Below are positions 34,831 through 46,524 of a stretch of DNA of 64,000 nucleotides, in pieces; the first letter of the stretch is position 1; every line of letters starts with the position of its first letter. Below the pieces are notes generated by a model. It searched no databases, was not told where the DNA came from, and was given only the letters and a program-made list of their open reading frames with translations. A program made the translations under genes and the position numbers. Origin of the DNA: Sepiola atlantica. Taxonomy: Eukaryota; Mollusca; Cephalopoda; Sepiida; Sepiolidae. The stretch covers positions 76,111,313 through 76,175,312 of the forward strand of contig OY744532.1 of the NCBI GenBank assembly GCA_963556195.1. Direction: 5' to 3'.

Positions 34831-35025
34831 GCAGCCAGACCGAAGGAAGAGAGAGACAGTCTGATTGATGCTGTCTGCAGCCAGTCCTTGGTGAAAAAGA
34901 GGAGACAGTCCGTGCATCCCTTTTTATAACACAGATCATAGCTCCAACTGCCGTCAAGAAAAGGGGAGATAATTCGGGTCTCACACCCCCTAGTGAGTGT
35001 CTGTTAATGTATTGAGATAGGGAGG
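34831..35025 (-). repeat. LTR relic of decayed gypsy element (3' side)
   Basis: GCAGCCAGACCGAAGGAAGA, GATGCTGTCTGCAGCC, GACAGTCCGTGCATCCC and CCCTAGTGAGTGTCTG match, in the same order, two blocks at 37505-37538 and 38578-38730. These flank a decayed Ty3/gypsy pol, so they are its LTRs or LTR parts. Outer boundaries are not clear. Confidence 0.65.
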
Positions 35026-35249
35026 TAATTCATGATTAAGAAAAAGTATTTTTGAAATCTATTTTCATGTATTTAATAATAAATGTAAGTTTTAAAGTTG
35101 TGTGCAAATTGACTTTCCTACCAGGTCTTGTCTGTATTCTTGTATTTTGTTCTAGTGGGATATATGCATTTGGAGTATTGGATTCCTCCATGGTGTCGTA
35201 ATCAGTGTAGGTGTCGTATGTCTGTTAACAGCTGTTATTTTTCCACTGA

Positions 35250-37345
35250 CGCAGGTTTTAGTGTGTCAGTGGAAACAGTGTCATTTTTATCATTTTTTTG
35301 TGATAGCAAAAAATTTGTTTACCCTTTTGACTACTTGTAATGTCTTTTTTGAAAGCATCGTCATGAACAAATACGTATCTAGTATCAAAAAGTGTTTTGG
35401 GGATTTGGACTTGTCTTGATGTTTGTCGTGTACTAAAGAAACGTAGTTTTGACATTCTTTCTATTAAGTCCTGTACAAATATAGTCGTAGGGTGTGCATC
35501 ATTTTTGGTGTCAAAATATTGTCCAGGCAAAGATAATGTTGTTTTAAAAACTATTTTAGCTGGTGTGCAATCGAAGTCTTGTTTGATGACGTTTCTGATT
35601 GAGAATAGGACCAAGGGCAAATTGTCAACTCAATTGGTTGTGTTGGGTCTCATTGTGAGAGATGCTTTTAAATATCTGTGAAATTGCTCTACCAGGAAGT
35701 TGGAGCAGGGATGGTACGCAGTTGTTCGTATATACTTGGTACCTAGAAGAAAGTTGGATTCGGTGAATAGCTTTGACTGGAACGGTTCAATGATGTCTAT
35801 GTGCGGATGAACCTGGCGTCGGGGTTGCTGAATGTCTCAATGGGGGGACTTGATGTGTCGGTGAACTTTGCAAAGCTGGCAGTTAATTCAGTTGTCAGCC
35901 CAAAGTCTGATATCTTTCTTCATCCGAGGCCATACAAATCTTTCGCTGATCAGTTTCTTTTGCTGGGATGGGAGAGTGGATGAAAATGATCAAATATGCG
36001 TTGTCGCACTGAAGGTGGGATGTATGGGTGTTGTAGTATCGCAATAGACATTTTTGTTACCAGCTGGGGTTGGTACAAGTGTGAGTTTCAGAAAAAGTGC
36101 TTTGGAGAGTCTGTTGCAAAGTTGTGTTGGATGCTTGCTCCTGTGCGAGCAAATCGTGACTAAAAAAAAGTTTTGAGTGATAGTTTGTGTCTGGTCGAGA
36201 AAGTGCATCAGCTACTCTTTTTTTTGTCACCTTTTATATATTGTACTTCAGTTGAGAACTGTGATATATAGTCCAGGTAACGAGATTCTCTGGGCGTGTA
36301 TTTGTCCGGATGTGAAGATAATGCATATATTAGTGGTTTTATGGTTCGTGTAGATGGTGAATTTTCTGCCTTCGAGCATGTGCTTGAAATGTTTGACCGC
36401 AAGGAAGATTGCTAAAAGTTCTCTAGAAAATGTACTGCACTTTGATTGTTTGGCTGAGCTTGGAAGAGAAGAAAGAGATGGGTAACTTGGTTTTATCAAT
36501 CTCCCGATGTAGTACCGTGCTTGCATCAGTGGTGAGGTTTAATTTAGTCTAAATGTCGTCAGTGAAGTATGTGATTTTGGTGTAATTTGCCAATGCAGAT
36601 TTGGCTGTGTGGAATGCGTGAAGTGCTTTTCTGTAAAGTGTTTGTCTTTGTTCTGTAGGATATTCGTCAGGAGATAAGATTTCTGAACAGTCTGGAATAA
36701 AACGACTATAATAATTGACGAGTCCTATGAATCGTTGCAACTAACAAAGTGCGATTGGTGGTTGCTTCTACCTCTTCAGGCACGGGTGTGATTCCGCCGT
36801 CATCGATTTTTGTGTCCCAAAAACTGAAGTTGCTTGGTACCGAATATACACGTGTTTACATTTAATTTTAAACCATGTTGTGCTAGATGTTGCTTGTGTG
36901 TCGCTTCATTCGAACTTGCTATGAGGACGTTGTCTATGTACACGTATGCATAAGGTAGTCCTTTTTAGTACATTGTCAATGAGGCGTTGAAAGGTTGAGG
37001 AAATGTTTCTCAACCTGAAACGCATCTGTTTGAACTGGAAGAGTTCGAAAGGTTTTTGGAATGTCCTCTTCTGCTACTGGGATCATGTAGAAATCTTTAG
37101 TCAGATCCAGTTTGGTAAATACTAAGGTGAACGTGTGTATGTGCGGTACAGGATAGCAATATGGTATCGTTAGCGCATGGAGTCACCAATAATCAACACA
37201 TACATGCTGGGAAATCTTGTTTAGGAACTAGGTGGCGAGGTGACGCGTATGGACTTTTGGAAGGTTCAATTATTCCATTCTCGATCATTTGTTAAAATTC
37301 CCGCTTGGCATACTTATATTTTTAAGACAATAGACTTCCAGTTAT
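35250..37345 (-). pseudogene. Ty3/gypsy pol relic (RT, RNase H, integrase)
   Basis: Minus-strand pieces occur in gypsy pol order, broken by stops and frameshifts. RT piece with IENGIIEPSKSPYASP (about 37290-37220) and YVYIDNVLIASSNE (about 36950-36905). RT-RNase H link QRFIGLVNYYSRFIPDC (36735). RNase H pieces KCSTFSRELLAIFLAVKHFK (36440) and ALSSHPDKYTPRESRYLDYI (36310). Integrase core piece YIRTTAYHPCSN (about 35735). Integrase end DFDCTPAKIVF...LSLPGQYFD (35575). The RT catalytic YIDD is YIDN, and many codons are lost, so it is dead. It is unrelated at close range to the intact element at 50.3 kb. Confidence 0.85.
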
Positions 37346-37504
37346 TTGAATAAACTGGAGGTTCTGTAGTTCTTATGTGGTGTTGAGAATGTGTTCAACA
37401 AAGTCTTAGTTTGATGTGTGTCTGTGTAAGCAGAGAAGAGAAATCTTACATACCGTATTGTGTGCTTTGTGTGGAGCACACACATGGTGGAAGTGTTTAT
37501 CAAA

Positions 37505-37538
37505 GCAGCCAGACCGAAGAGAGAGAGACAGTTTGATG
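37505..37538 (-). repeat. Split LTR relic, left part
   Basis: GCAGCCAGACCGAAGAGAGA...GACAGTTTGATG continues at 38578 after the LINE insertion. Compare the unbroken copy at 34831. Confidence 0.65.
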
Positions 37539-38577
37539 GGTTTTTTTTTTAACTTCACCCCAAACAAGGCAAGTTGCAACAGTAGACATAAGAATTAGGG
37601 TGAAAGTTTAGGGGGGGGATTCTAAAAGCGAGATGCTTGTTCACATTAGTTTTAAATTTCTGCATGTCGGTACAGTTGGGGAAACAGGGAGGGGGTTCTA
37701 AAGAAGTTATTGGAGTAGAAGGCTCTCGAGCATCTAGGGACCTTCGCAGTGAATGGACGGGATTTAGCTGATTGTCGGATTGGTCGAGTATATTTACGTC
37801 GAGGAGGCACCATAGCGGCAGGTTAAATAGAACACATTCCATTGAATTTGTAAAACAAGCACAAGGATGCAACATTGCGGCGATGGGACAGGGGCTGGAA
37901 CTTGGTAGATAGCGAGGGAGCTATTAGATTATCTACTCTTTTTTGGGCCTTGTCTAAGAGGGAGAGACTGGTGGATGGTGCACCAGAACAGATGTGACAA
38001 CAATACTCCATGCATGGGCGGATGGTGGCTTTGTAGAGATATAGGATACTGTGAGGTGTGAGAAGTTTTCTAACACGGTAGAGGGAACCCACTTTCTTTG
38101 CAGCAGCCTTGGCAATGTCTTCTATGTATTTGTTCCGATTCATGTTACCTGTGAATGTTAGGCCGAGGAGTTTGAACGTTGGACTCTCAGGTAGGGTGTT
38201 ATTTGCCATGGCAATCGGTGGTCGAAGAGGTTTCTTGTACTTGTTGTAGGAAAGAAGCTTTGTCTTAGCAGCATTAAATGTTACCATCTATTTATGATCC
38301 CATTCCACTACAGACTGGAGGGGACTTTCTAAGGATTCAGCCATTGCCTTGGATATGTGCGCGTCTGTTTTACCCACATGACGAGAGTAGAGCGTGGTGT
38401 CGTTAGCAAATATACCCATCTCGGACAATATATCAGCAGGGAGGTCGTTTATAAAAATTGGGAGCAATAAAGGTTTAAGGATCGATGCCTGGGGTACACT
38501 TGCATTTATGTTGTACGTTTTGGATAAACGGCCATCGAGGACAACCTGGATCTTTCTTTTGGATAGGAAGGATCTAA
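37539..38577 (-). pseudogene. Jockey-like LINE, 5'-truncated, inserted in the gypsy LTR relic
   Basis: Minus-strand RT fragment: VPQASILKPLLLPIFINDL and FANDTTLYS (palm), then FTGNMNRNKYIEDI, LYKATIRPCMEYCCHI and NVASLCLFYKFNG, to KFKTNVNKHLAF near the end. The 3' end (plus-strand T run at 37540-37551) is a poly(A) tail. TGATG at 37534-37538 and 38578-38582 is a probable target duplication. The catalytic [FY]ADD is FAND, and the frame is broken twice, so it is inactive. Confidence 0.85.
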
Positions 38578-38730
38578 TGATGCTGTCTGCAACAAGTCCT
38601 AGATGAAAAAGAGTAGACAGTCCCTGCATCCCTTTATATAATGCAGATTGTAGCACTACTTGCAGCCACGAAAATGGGAGATAATTCAGGTCTGATGCCC
38701 TCTAGTGAGTGTCTGTAAATGTATTGAGGA
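38578..38730 (-). repeat. Split LTR relic, right part
   Basis: TGATGCTGTCTGCAACAAGT through TCTAGTGAGTGTCTGTAAAT, continuing the block cut at 37538. Confidence 0.65.
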
Positions 38731-39655
38731 AGTCCTATCAGCACTCCATTATGAATGAAGACACCTTGGGCAACAGGTAATTCTCGAAAGGACCCCCCCA
38801 CCCCCGGACAGAACACATACACTTCGATTCTTACCTGATGGCCAAGTAGTTTGGAGGACAAAGTTAGACACAAGTTCAGTTTATTGTGGATATCCAACTC
38901 CCCCAAAAAGGGAGCATCCTGAACGGGTACAAAACATAGCAATGATTGGGCTTGTAGTAAAAGTCTGGTGCACAATTTCATCATTAGGAACATTATTAGA
39001 GATATGTTAACTATGACCTTTTTTAAGCGTATTAAAAACAAACAAAATGTGGATACTAAAAAGTATCCACGTTTTGCATTCATTTTTATGAACGTCTCAC
39101 TGTGTACGTTAACGACATAAAAAGTAAACATCAAGTCTTCTTTTTGCCACAACTAAAATAATATAAATGGAATAATTTGATATGCATATGTATGTGTATT
39201 ATTTCATTTTTCGTGGTTTTAGTCATACAATGTTCTGGAACGAATGATTGTTGATATTTACTCTCTCCTGAGCTAGGCCAATTTACGATTGCAGAGCCAG
39301 CGTCTTTCGACAAAAGACAACGCTTAACTCGTTTTATATGTTTGTGGAAAAGCATTGAGATTTTAGAGGAGTATAGAAGAGTAGTCAGAACACATGCAAC
39401 CCTAACACATGTAACTCTATACACACAAACCTTGGACTCGTTAGGGTTATAGTCTCATTGGTAATGTCACAAGATGCCATACTCTCTTTTCGACAGTGTG
39501 TTGGCCAAGTAAACAAACTTGTCAACCACTCCCAATGTTATAAAATGAACCAAGATATTAGAATTTGTGTACGATTCCCCAAGTGCAGGTGTAAACATTG
39601 CTGTAGACTTTGTGGTGCCATGTCAGACCAAATGTGGTACACAAAGCTGAGAAGC
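38731..39655. other. Intronic sequence with a SINE fragment, no gene
   Basis: The SINE motif at 38855-38930 (AAGTTAGACACAAGTTCAG, CAACTCCCCCAAAAAGGGAG) is the only recognised piece. The 172-codon minus frame at 38634-39152 reads through LTR and SINE sequence and is not a protein. Confidence 0.5.
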
Positions 39656-39659
39656 AGTT

Positions 39660-41380
39660 CATGATGTGCCGCATGTAAATGGCAAGATGTCAACATAACC
39701 TCTATCTAAAGTTAGAAAACCCCTCCCGCAGTTTCAAATTGCAGATAGATACCACGGTCGCAGTACTGAAAATATGTGCAAGCAAAGCAGATAGAGAAAA
39801 GCGTGCAAGCGGAAATTTCATCTTGCTTTCAATAGAGATTTCATCAGACAGCTGGCCACTGAAGAAAATCCGAGGCCTTCGTATCTCTATACAGCTGCTT
39901 GACCACACTCACAAATTTAGGCGGATACTCTATTTTTCCAAGAATTATCCAAAGTGCATTTCTGTTGACTGTCAAATGTTTAAGTCAAGTAGACGAAAAC
40001 CAGATAGAAAGACACACATTACCAACTGCACATCTCTTGTATCTGTTTTGCAGCAAATATCATCAACTTCCACCTCTAAAACTGCTCTGGGTCTCTGAGA
40101 TCACCACAGGACAAATATCTTTCATCATCAGTCTGTTAAGCAAGAGTTTTGCGAGTACCTTGCCAACAGCCTCCGATAAGGTGATACCATGGTAGTTACC
40201 CCATATCGCTTTATCACCTTTCCATTGTGTAAGGGTAACAGGATACCATCGATCCATTCTTGTGGAATCCGGTTCCCTTTCCAATTATTGATGATGAAGG
40301 TTGTTATTGTTTAGATTACAATCTTGTTTCCGATCATCAACATTTTGACAGGGACACCGTCTTGATCAGGTGCTTTGCCAGAGTTAATCTGATTAATTGA
40401 CAGTCTTACCTTGCCAGGAGAAGGCAGTCGATCCATTCAGTGAACTATGTCACATTGTGGGAGGTTCTCTACAAGACTACAGTCGACTACTGAAGGATTG
40501 TCAAACAAGTCAGCGAAGTGCTACGTCCATCATTCGCGGACTTTTGTTGATTCTTTGACATTCATTCCGCCAATGCTAAAGGGACCGATCGCACCTCCAC
40601 ATCTCGCAATCTTTATCTACACAAGCATTAAAAGTCACCAACTTGTCATCAACAGGCATCGACGCCATGGCCATTCGAACAGACTCATAGAAGAAATCAG
40701 GAACCTCCTCCTTCGTCTGCAACGTGAGTGCATAGATCAAAAAGATTGTCATGTTTCAGAGAAACTTGTAATTCCATAATGCGATCAATCATGCCAAAAG
40801 AACGCTCTATGCGATCGAGATTTGGTGAAAAGGGTGAAAAAAGATGACTCTTAGAGTATCTGATCCTCTCCTGCTAGATGTCTTTCTGACAGAGCTGCTA
40901 TGTCAATGTTTTGTCATGATTGCTGTGTTACACTATGGACGACGTTCGGACAAGTTTCTGTTCAAGAGAGTTTTTACGTTTCAACGGCAAATGTTGCGTT
41001 TGACTCGTTCCCTTCCATACAGTTCATGGTTTACTTCATTATTGTTCAGATTAGTTTTATTCTCGCTGCTTTAGTGACTTACCGTTAGCCGCAGGAGGTG
41101 AACGAGTATTGTTGTGACAGAATTTTTGCTGAAACTTTTCTAGCACCCTACAATATAACTGGGTGAGCTGTGCTCTCTTGAATAGAAGATGGTCTCTGTC
41201 AGAATGAAGATGCAACAGCAATGTCCGATAAGATTCCGGTCTCCTCTGGACAAAATTGTGGTGTGTCTCCAACAGGTTATGTCTGCACACACTTTGCCTC
41301 TCCTCCATCGTCATCGGACTTTTAGTATATTTGAGTGACAGATGAGATCGCAGAGGCACATCTGTACAGCATTCGATTAT
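39660..41380 (-). pseudogene. RTE-like LINE reverse-transcriptase relic
   Basis: Minus-strand RT pieces: SGKAPDQDGVPVKML (about 40395), RIPQEWIDGILLPL (40265), NYHGITLSEAVGKVLAKLLLNRL (40195-40125), DALWIILGK-like (39950) and SGQLSDEISIES (39850), ending ..LREGFSNFR (39702). These follow the order of RTE-type LINEs often annotated as craniofacial development protein 2-like. Stops and frameshifts occur throughout. 40450-41380 is the probable upstream part and is poorly preserved. Confidence 0.7.
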
Positions 41381-41477
41381 AATGACAAATGTTTGTCCAA
41401 CACGAGTATCATTCCTTGAACCTCCATGATGATAGCTTAGTGAGTTGCCAAGGCAAGATGACCTGTAATCACTTTAG

Positions 41478-41515
<38 letters not shown>
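41478..41515 (+). repeat. (TA)n microsatellite
   Basis: Nearly pure TA, just before the LINE tail fragment. Confidence 0.95.
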
Positions 41516-41517
<2 letters not shown>

Positions 41518-41524
41518 CACAATT

Positions 41525-41737
41525 GTAATACAGCTTCCTATTCCAGTAGCTTCTTTCCAAGAACTGCAGGCTTGTGGAACTCTTACTACTAACTGTTTTC
41601 CTCCTACCTATAGCCTTGGTGTTTTCAAGACTAAGGCCAATAGGCATCTCCTGTCTTTGTGACAATCATATTTCGTTCTTGTTAGCTTCTTACATCAAGT
41701 GGCTTCATGCCTTGTCTGGAGCGATTTCTATAAAAAA
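41525..41737 (+). pseudogene. LINE ORF2 C-terminus plus 3' tail shared with the SINE family
   Basis: Plus-strand frames give FFPRTAGLWNS, then after a frameshift TNCFPPTYSLGVFKTKANRHL and a stop (TGA near 41662). This is the usual C-terminus of Jockey/CR1-type LINEs. The 3' UTR follows: TTACATCAAGTGGCTTCATG...GGAGCGATTTCTATAAAAAA, the tail found on the SINE copies at 3711, 14416, 14944 and 22661. It links the SINE to its presumed partner LINE. Confidence 0.8.
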
Positions 41738-41867
41738 ACAAAACACCATCATGTGTGTTTGTAAGAGCGAGCATTATATTACGCAGTTATGTTTATATTT
41801 TTGTGTGTGTATTTTTCGGCGGGATTACATTTACAAGAGACGCGTATCCCTATTAACTTGCCTCTCA

Positions 41868-41950
41868 GCAGGAGCAAAGTTAAACACACGATCGGTTTTT
41901 AATGTGGGGAAAATCCAGCTCCTCAAAAAAGGGAAACTCTGGATTGGAAA
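41868..41950 (+). repeat. 'GTTAGACACAAGGTC' SINE fragment
   Basis: AAGTTAAACACACGATCGG, TTTAATGTGGGGAAAATCC, AGCTCCTCAAAAAAGGGA. Confidence 0.55.
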
Positions 41951-42264
41951 CAAAAATAAAAATTGTGTCAGTCTAGAAGGATATTTCCCCTCCAAGGACA
42001 GAGCAGGTACTACACTTTGATCCTCGAACAAGATGTGTGTGTATTCTTCAGTTTGAGTGTCTGCAAACTACTAATTTTATTTATCTATCATCACTGCAGA
42101 AGGCCAGGAGGAGGGGGGGGGGTATGAATGGCAGCATCAGAAATGCCTGCCCTGCATTTTGTCACCTATAATCTCGATTGTGGTTCGGATGAGAAATTAA
42201 GCTAGCTATGAAAATCCGAGTTCTCAAGCTCATACATCCTCCTCTATGGAGGAGGGGGGGGGGC

Positions 42265-42875
42265 GTCCTGGTCGATGCGAGCTGCCGATCTTCACAGACT
42301 GGAAGTTTTTGATCATTACTGTCTGCGTCGCATCCTCCGAGTTCACTGGCAGCATTTCATCTCAAATGCGATGGTCTGTGAACGGTGCTGAATATCCTCC
42401 GTTCAGCAAGCTCTTCTTGCAAACATGTCTTCGCTGCTTTGTTCATGCTCTTTGGCATCAACATGGCAAATTCATCAGAGACGTCATCAATCTGGTTCTA
42501 CTTTGGCGCTGGATGGTGGACAACTCAAAATGTGGCTCGGAAAGGTGAAACAAGATGCAGAACTCGTTATCAGTCCGCGTATCTACGGTATTTGTTGGTG
42601 GGATCAAGACTGGCTGTCACTTCTCTCTATATAGGCAATGCACTATTTGTTGGTGGGATCAAGACTGGCTGTCACTTCTCTCTATATAGGCAATGCACTA
42701 TTTGTTGGTGGGATCAAGACTGGCTGTCACTTCTCTCTATATAGGCAATGGACTGCTGTGCTTTGTAGGCCCTCATTCATGACCCGGTGAATTCATTTGA
42801 ACACGCTGGCTCAACCGACTCATGGTGAATGCTGTCACAAGTCAAAGTCTACTTTTCTTAGACCAAGGAACATGA
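42265..42875 (+). pseudogene. RTE-like LINE C-terminal fragment with internal 55-bp triplication
   Basis: The plus strand encodes LHRLEVFDHYCLRRILRVHW, then after frameshifts LQTCLRCFVHALWHQHGKF and GGQLKMWLGKVKQDAEL, then the WWDQDWLSLLSI block. These are the post-RT C-terminal motifs of RTE-type LINEs, on the opposite strand to the relic at 39.7-41.4 kb. The segment GGTGGGATCAAGACTGGCTG is present three times with an exact 55-bp period (42590-42755). Confidence 0.8.
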
Positions 42876-42974
42876 ACTTTGTCCGGAATCTTTTATATAT
42901 TTGTATAAAAAAAAATCTAAAAAAATATGTAAATTTGTTGCTTAATCGATAGTATTTTATTTACCGCTTCTCCA

Positions 42975-43105
42975 GGAGGTTAGACACAAGGTCAAGTGTT
43001 GTTTTGAAAAGCCAGCGCACTAGGATTAACGCACTCTGGCCTACAAAAAAAATGCCTCAGCAGGCCCATTGGCATTCTCCGATAGGGGCGCCTCAGGCGA
43101 TTCGC
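42975..43105 (-). repeat. SINE body of the U2-headed family, minus strand
   Basis: Reads in reverse: CTCCAGGAGGTTAGACACAA, TTGAAAAGCCAGCGCAC, CCATTGGCATTCTCCGATAG and GGGGCGCCTCAGGCGATTCG. It matches 29262-29456 in inverted order, with a middle deletion. Confidence 0.65.
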
Positions 43106-43937
43106 AATAAACTGACATCTTCTCAAAGAGAAGATAAAGCCTGGGAGACTGAACAGAACAATACCTCAGTCCAAGCGACTGTTGGACTGATTGTTGAGGA
43201 CTTATCTCCGACTGATGAGAATACACCTGACCTACTCAAGCAGTTCCAGGTAAATTTTCAGTCAGAAAAAAATAGAGAGGGCTGTCCACAAAGTTCCCTA
43301 AGATTTGAACACCCTTGTTTTTTTTTTTGTTGCAGTTTTATGTTTTAATATAAAGTAATGTATCAGGATTGTCGTGACTACTGCATCACTTTCAGTAACA
43401 CTTTTAGGAAATGTATGAATCCATATATCCTTCCTTTTAGTTCTGGATTAAATAGTAGGGCAGACTAGACTCTCAATCCCTGGTAGGGCAACTAGTCTAA
43501 GAGAAGCAAAACCCTGAAATAGCACCAGTCTTTCTCTGCTTATCTTGACATTTTCTCTAGTTGTCCTGCATGATCCTGGCTTCACTATAGACTCCCGCGT
43601 GCAGGTGTTATCCATTGTCTCTAAAAACTCAATATATCAGAAATGCAGTTTCCACAACGATTTTCAACTAATCAAGACAATTTAAATGATTAAAAAAAAA
43701 AAGAATGACATTAGATATGAGGTTTAGTTTGCAATGAGAGTGCTCAATAGTAGTAATGGAGCTTTATAATAAATAGAGAAAACTAAACATGGTTAGAATA
43801 AAGTCCAGGGAGTACAGCCCTCCCCCTTTTTCTTTTAAAAATGTACAATTCAACTGTAAACAAATAATTGGAATTTAAATTTAAATTAAAGCTAGATTCT
43901 TTATGTTGTCAGCAACAATGTGTTTACAATGTAAAAA

Positions 43938-43940
<3 letters not shown>
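43106..43940. other. Unassigned intronic sequence
   Basis: The 114-codon frame at 43004-43348 begins in the SINE and continues without a recognisable domain. 43345-43940 is AT-rich with no structure. Confidence 0.4.

Positions 43941-43943
<3 letters not shown>

Positions 43944-43987
<44 letters not shown>
43944..43987 (+). repeat. (TA)n microsatellite
   Basis: Nearly pure TA. Confidence 0.95.
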
Positions 43988-44107
43988 AGGTTAATACAAC
44001 AAAATATATAAGAGGCAACTAATATCTTTAATTAGTGAACATCCGGATAAAAATGAAGCTCAATATACTGGATAGAGCATTAATAGCATTAGATAAAATG
44101 AAAGAAT

Positions 44108-44362
44108 AAAATAAGGTGCGAATCAAATTTTATCAGCATTCAATGTTCAAGCAAAGTACTTTAAAGTCCTTAACTCATGAGTTTTCAAAGAAAATCTTAT
44201 CCTCAGAGGACCATTACCGCAATGACATTACTGCAGGTAATAAAATTAAACTTTGAAAATATATAAAATACATAAAAGTATATAAAAATATAACTTTAAA
44301 GTACTTTGCTTGAACTTTGAATTGTAATAACATTTGATTCGCACCTTATTTTATTCTTTTGC
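44108..44362. mobile_element. Palindromic element
   Basis: AATAAGGTGCGAATCAAAT (44112) and ATTTGATTCGCACCTTATTT (44333), with inner GTTCAAGCAAAGTACTTTAA (44147) and TTAAAGTACTTTGCTTGAAC (44296). Ends unclear. Confidence 0.6.
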
Positions 44363-44373
44363 TCTATCTAGTG

Positions 44374-44375
<2 letters not shown>

Positions 44376-44424
<49 letters not shown>
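44376..44424 (+). repeat. (TA)n microsatellite
   Basis: Nearly pure TA inside the right side of the repeat block. Confidence 0.95.
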
Positions 44425-44429
<5 letters not shown>

Positions 44430-44438
<9 letters not shown>

Positions 44439-44900
44439 TTTTTATGTAATTATTTTTATGTAATTATTTTTATTGGTGATTGTAGCGTTCATTGTTATTT
44501 TGCTTACTATTATTTCGATTGTCTCACTTTCCTAAGTGATTAAGATGCAGAAAATTGCATTATTAGTCGCCCTTAACTTCATAGGACGTATTTTTCGTTA
44601 ATATATATTTTTATTTATTTTATACGTACATAAAAGTAATCCACGGACACTAATAATCCATGGACAATAATAGTAAGCAAAATAACAACGAACGCTACAA
44701 TCACCAATAAAAATAATTACATAAAAATACATTAAATATTTAGGTGATAAAAATCGTACATATTTCTGGACGGAGCGTCTTGGTCCAGTGGTAGAACGCT
44801 GAACTATAGACATCAATATCGAAGGTTCGATCTCTGTCTAAGTTAGCCATGCTGATGACGGCTGTGAGCCAGAAACACGTGTCCATGGATTACTTTTATG
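44430..44900. repeat. Inverted dispersed repeat with tRNA-like segment (44775-44845)
   Basis: TTGGTGATTGTAGCGTTC (44474) is inverted as GAACGCTACAATCACCAA (44690). Next to it, GTCTTGGTCCAGTGGTAGAACGC...GAAGGTTCGATCTCTGTC looks like a tRNA with A and B boxes. A diverged copy lies at 49480-49745, with the arms in the other order. It is a tRNA-headed retroposon family. Confidence 0.6.
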
Positions 44901-44912
44901 TACGTATAAAAT

Positions 44913-44919
<7 letters not shown>

Positions 44920-44953
<34 letters not shown>

Positions 44954-45064
44954 TAAAAAAAGTAAAGAAAAGTCAAGATGAAAAAAAATAATAGTATTTT
45001 GATTTTAATAAAAATATCTGCGTCTAACACATGTTTTTTTGAAGGCATTTTGTTTTTCTTTAAG

Positions 45065-45118
<54 letters not shown>
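44920..45118 (+). repeat. (TA)n microsatellites flanking a short AT-rich block
   Basis: (AT)n 44920-44951 and 45066-45119. Confidence 0.95.
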
Positions 45119-45124
<6 letters not shown>

Positions 45125-45129
45125 AACTT

Positions 45130-45985
45130 TACACATATCAAAGTAAGATATATCTTACTTTGATTATGTTTGTTATTTTATGTGGAGGGAATGGTTTTGA
45201 TAAAATGGTTTCCTTGTTATGGCGTCAAACTCTTCCAGGGCCTCCGGGCAAGAGGCACTGAGTTTACGTGCCCCTCCCCCCTTCTCTTTAAAACCATATA
45301 GACGTCTGTGTAGATATGGTTAGATTTTAATTGCAAAATTGGTTGCTGATGTAATTGACAAATCCGCAAATATAAACCTTAAAGAAGGGGGGGGGGCGAT
45401 CCATCAACTCTGTTAATATAGTAGTTACCTAGCCAATCTGAAACGAAACTGTCACAACAACAAAAAAATCCACCTGTGAATAATTAAGGTTAATGAATGA
45501 CTTATGCGTCGAATGTCAATACTTTTATTCGATTCGTTAACACTTTATTACCCCCTCCCCCCGCATTTTTCTTTTCTTTTCAAAAATGTATTTAAAAAGT
45601 CTATTTTTGTCTTTTACTTAAGAGTGTAATACATAAAACACAAACTGCTATTTTACCCATAACTTCGAGGGGATATTGTGGGTTCATACCTCCTCGAGTA
45701 GTTTAGTGCATATTGGCACGCAAACGACTATTTACCAGCAGTATCTGCCTGGCGTTGCCCGGGCATACTTTTACTTTCACTTTTTGTTTCGTTTTTATTT
45801 TTTTACCAAATTATATTTTAAAATTCTTATTTAAAAACAAGGATTTTGAAAGTTAAATTTAATTTTAACGGTATTGTTTGGTTATTAAATTATTAGTTCA
45901 ACAAAATTGTTATAAAAGTATAACCACCACTGTTGTTAAAGCTGTTTTTTTTTTTTTTTTTTTTTTTTTGAAATGATTGGCTGTA
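45130..45985. other. AT-rich sequence, no gene
   Basis: G run near 45390 and a T run of about 26 at 45944-45969. TGCCTGGCGTTGCCCGGGCA at 45748 forms a short GC hairpin; a decayed version is at 9345. No frame of note. Confidence 0.45.
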
Positions 45986-45989
45986 AAAA

Positions 45990-46270
45990 GCTTCCAAAAA
46001 CTTCTTTTAACACATGAAGATTTGCTAAGAAAAAAAAAACCCGATTTAAATTACTTTTTATTCGATAGTTTAAATGCTTCTAAAATCCTTTCAAATTTCG
46101 AAGGGTCACGAAGTAATTTCTTTTTTTTTTTCAACTGTTAACAAAAGATGGTTGATTTGTTTACGAAGAAACGGAAATGCATTGTGGTGGATTTAATTTC
46201 GTAATGTATTTTTAAAAATAGAAATCGTTTTACTACTTTACGCTATTACATTTCTGATTTCAAAAAGTAT
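45990..46270 (+). repeat. Dispersed repeat, copy 1
   Basis: TGAAGATTTGCTAAGAAA, AGTTTAAATGCTTC, CGAAGGGTCACGAAGTAAT and GCATTGTGGTGGATTTAATT match 63520-63712 in order. Confidence 0.65.
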
Positions 46271-46320
46271 TCGACTAATAGTAAATAAATAAAAATGAAA
46301 AAAATTCTCGTAGTCGCGAG

Positions 46321-46323
<3 letters not shown>

Positions 46324-46361
<38 letters not shown>
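46324..46361 (+). repeat. (CA)n microsatellite
   Basis: About 19 CA units. Confidence 0.97.
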
Positions 46362-46524
46362 AAGTTGTCGATGTAGAAATTGTTTGTTTAGTTGAAATTT
46401 ATCAACTGTCTATCTAAAAAAAAAAAAATTTTCTTGACATAAAAATAACTGGAAAGGAAGGAATGTTTAAAAAAGAAAAAGGAAGATTTAAACTTTTTAA
46501 GATTTAATTTCATTGTTCCTACTA

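Noticed and set aside
38634..39152. 172-codon minus-strand open frame
   Set aside because: It reads through an LTR relic and a SINE fragment; hydrophobic stretches come from T-rich sequence and no domain is visible.
39838..39865. Minus-strand CTGATGA...GAAAG resembling a hammerhead core
   Set aside because: It encodes the conserved LINE segment LSDEISIES, and no stems form.
43004..43348. 114-codon frame with a soluble-looking composition
   Set aside because: It begins inside a reversed SINE, lacks splice context and has no domain I recognise.
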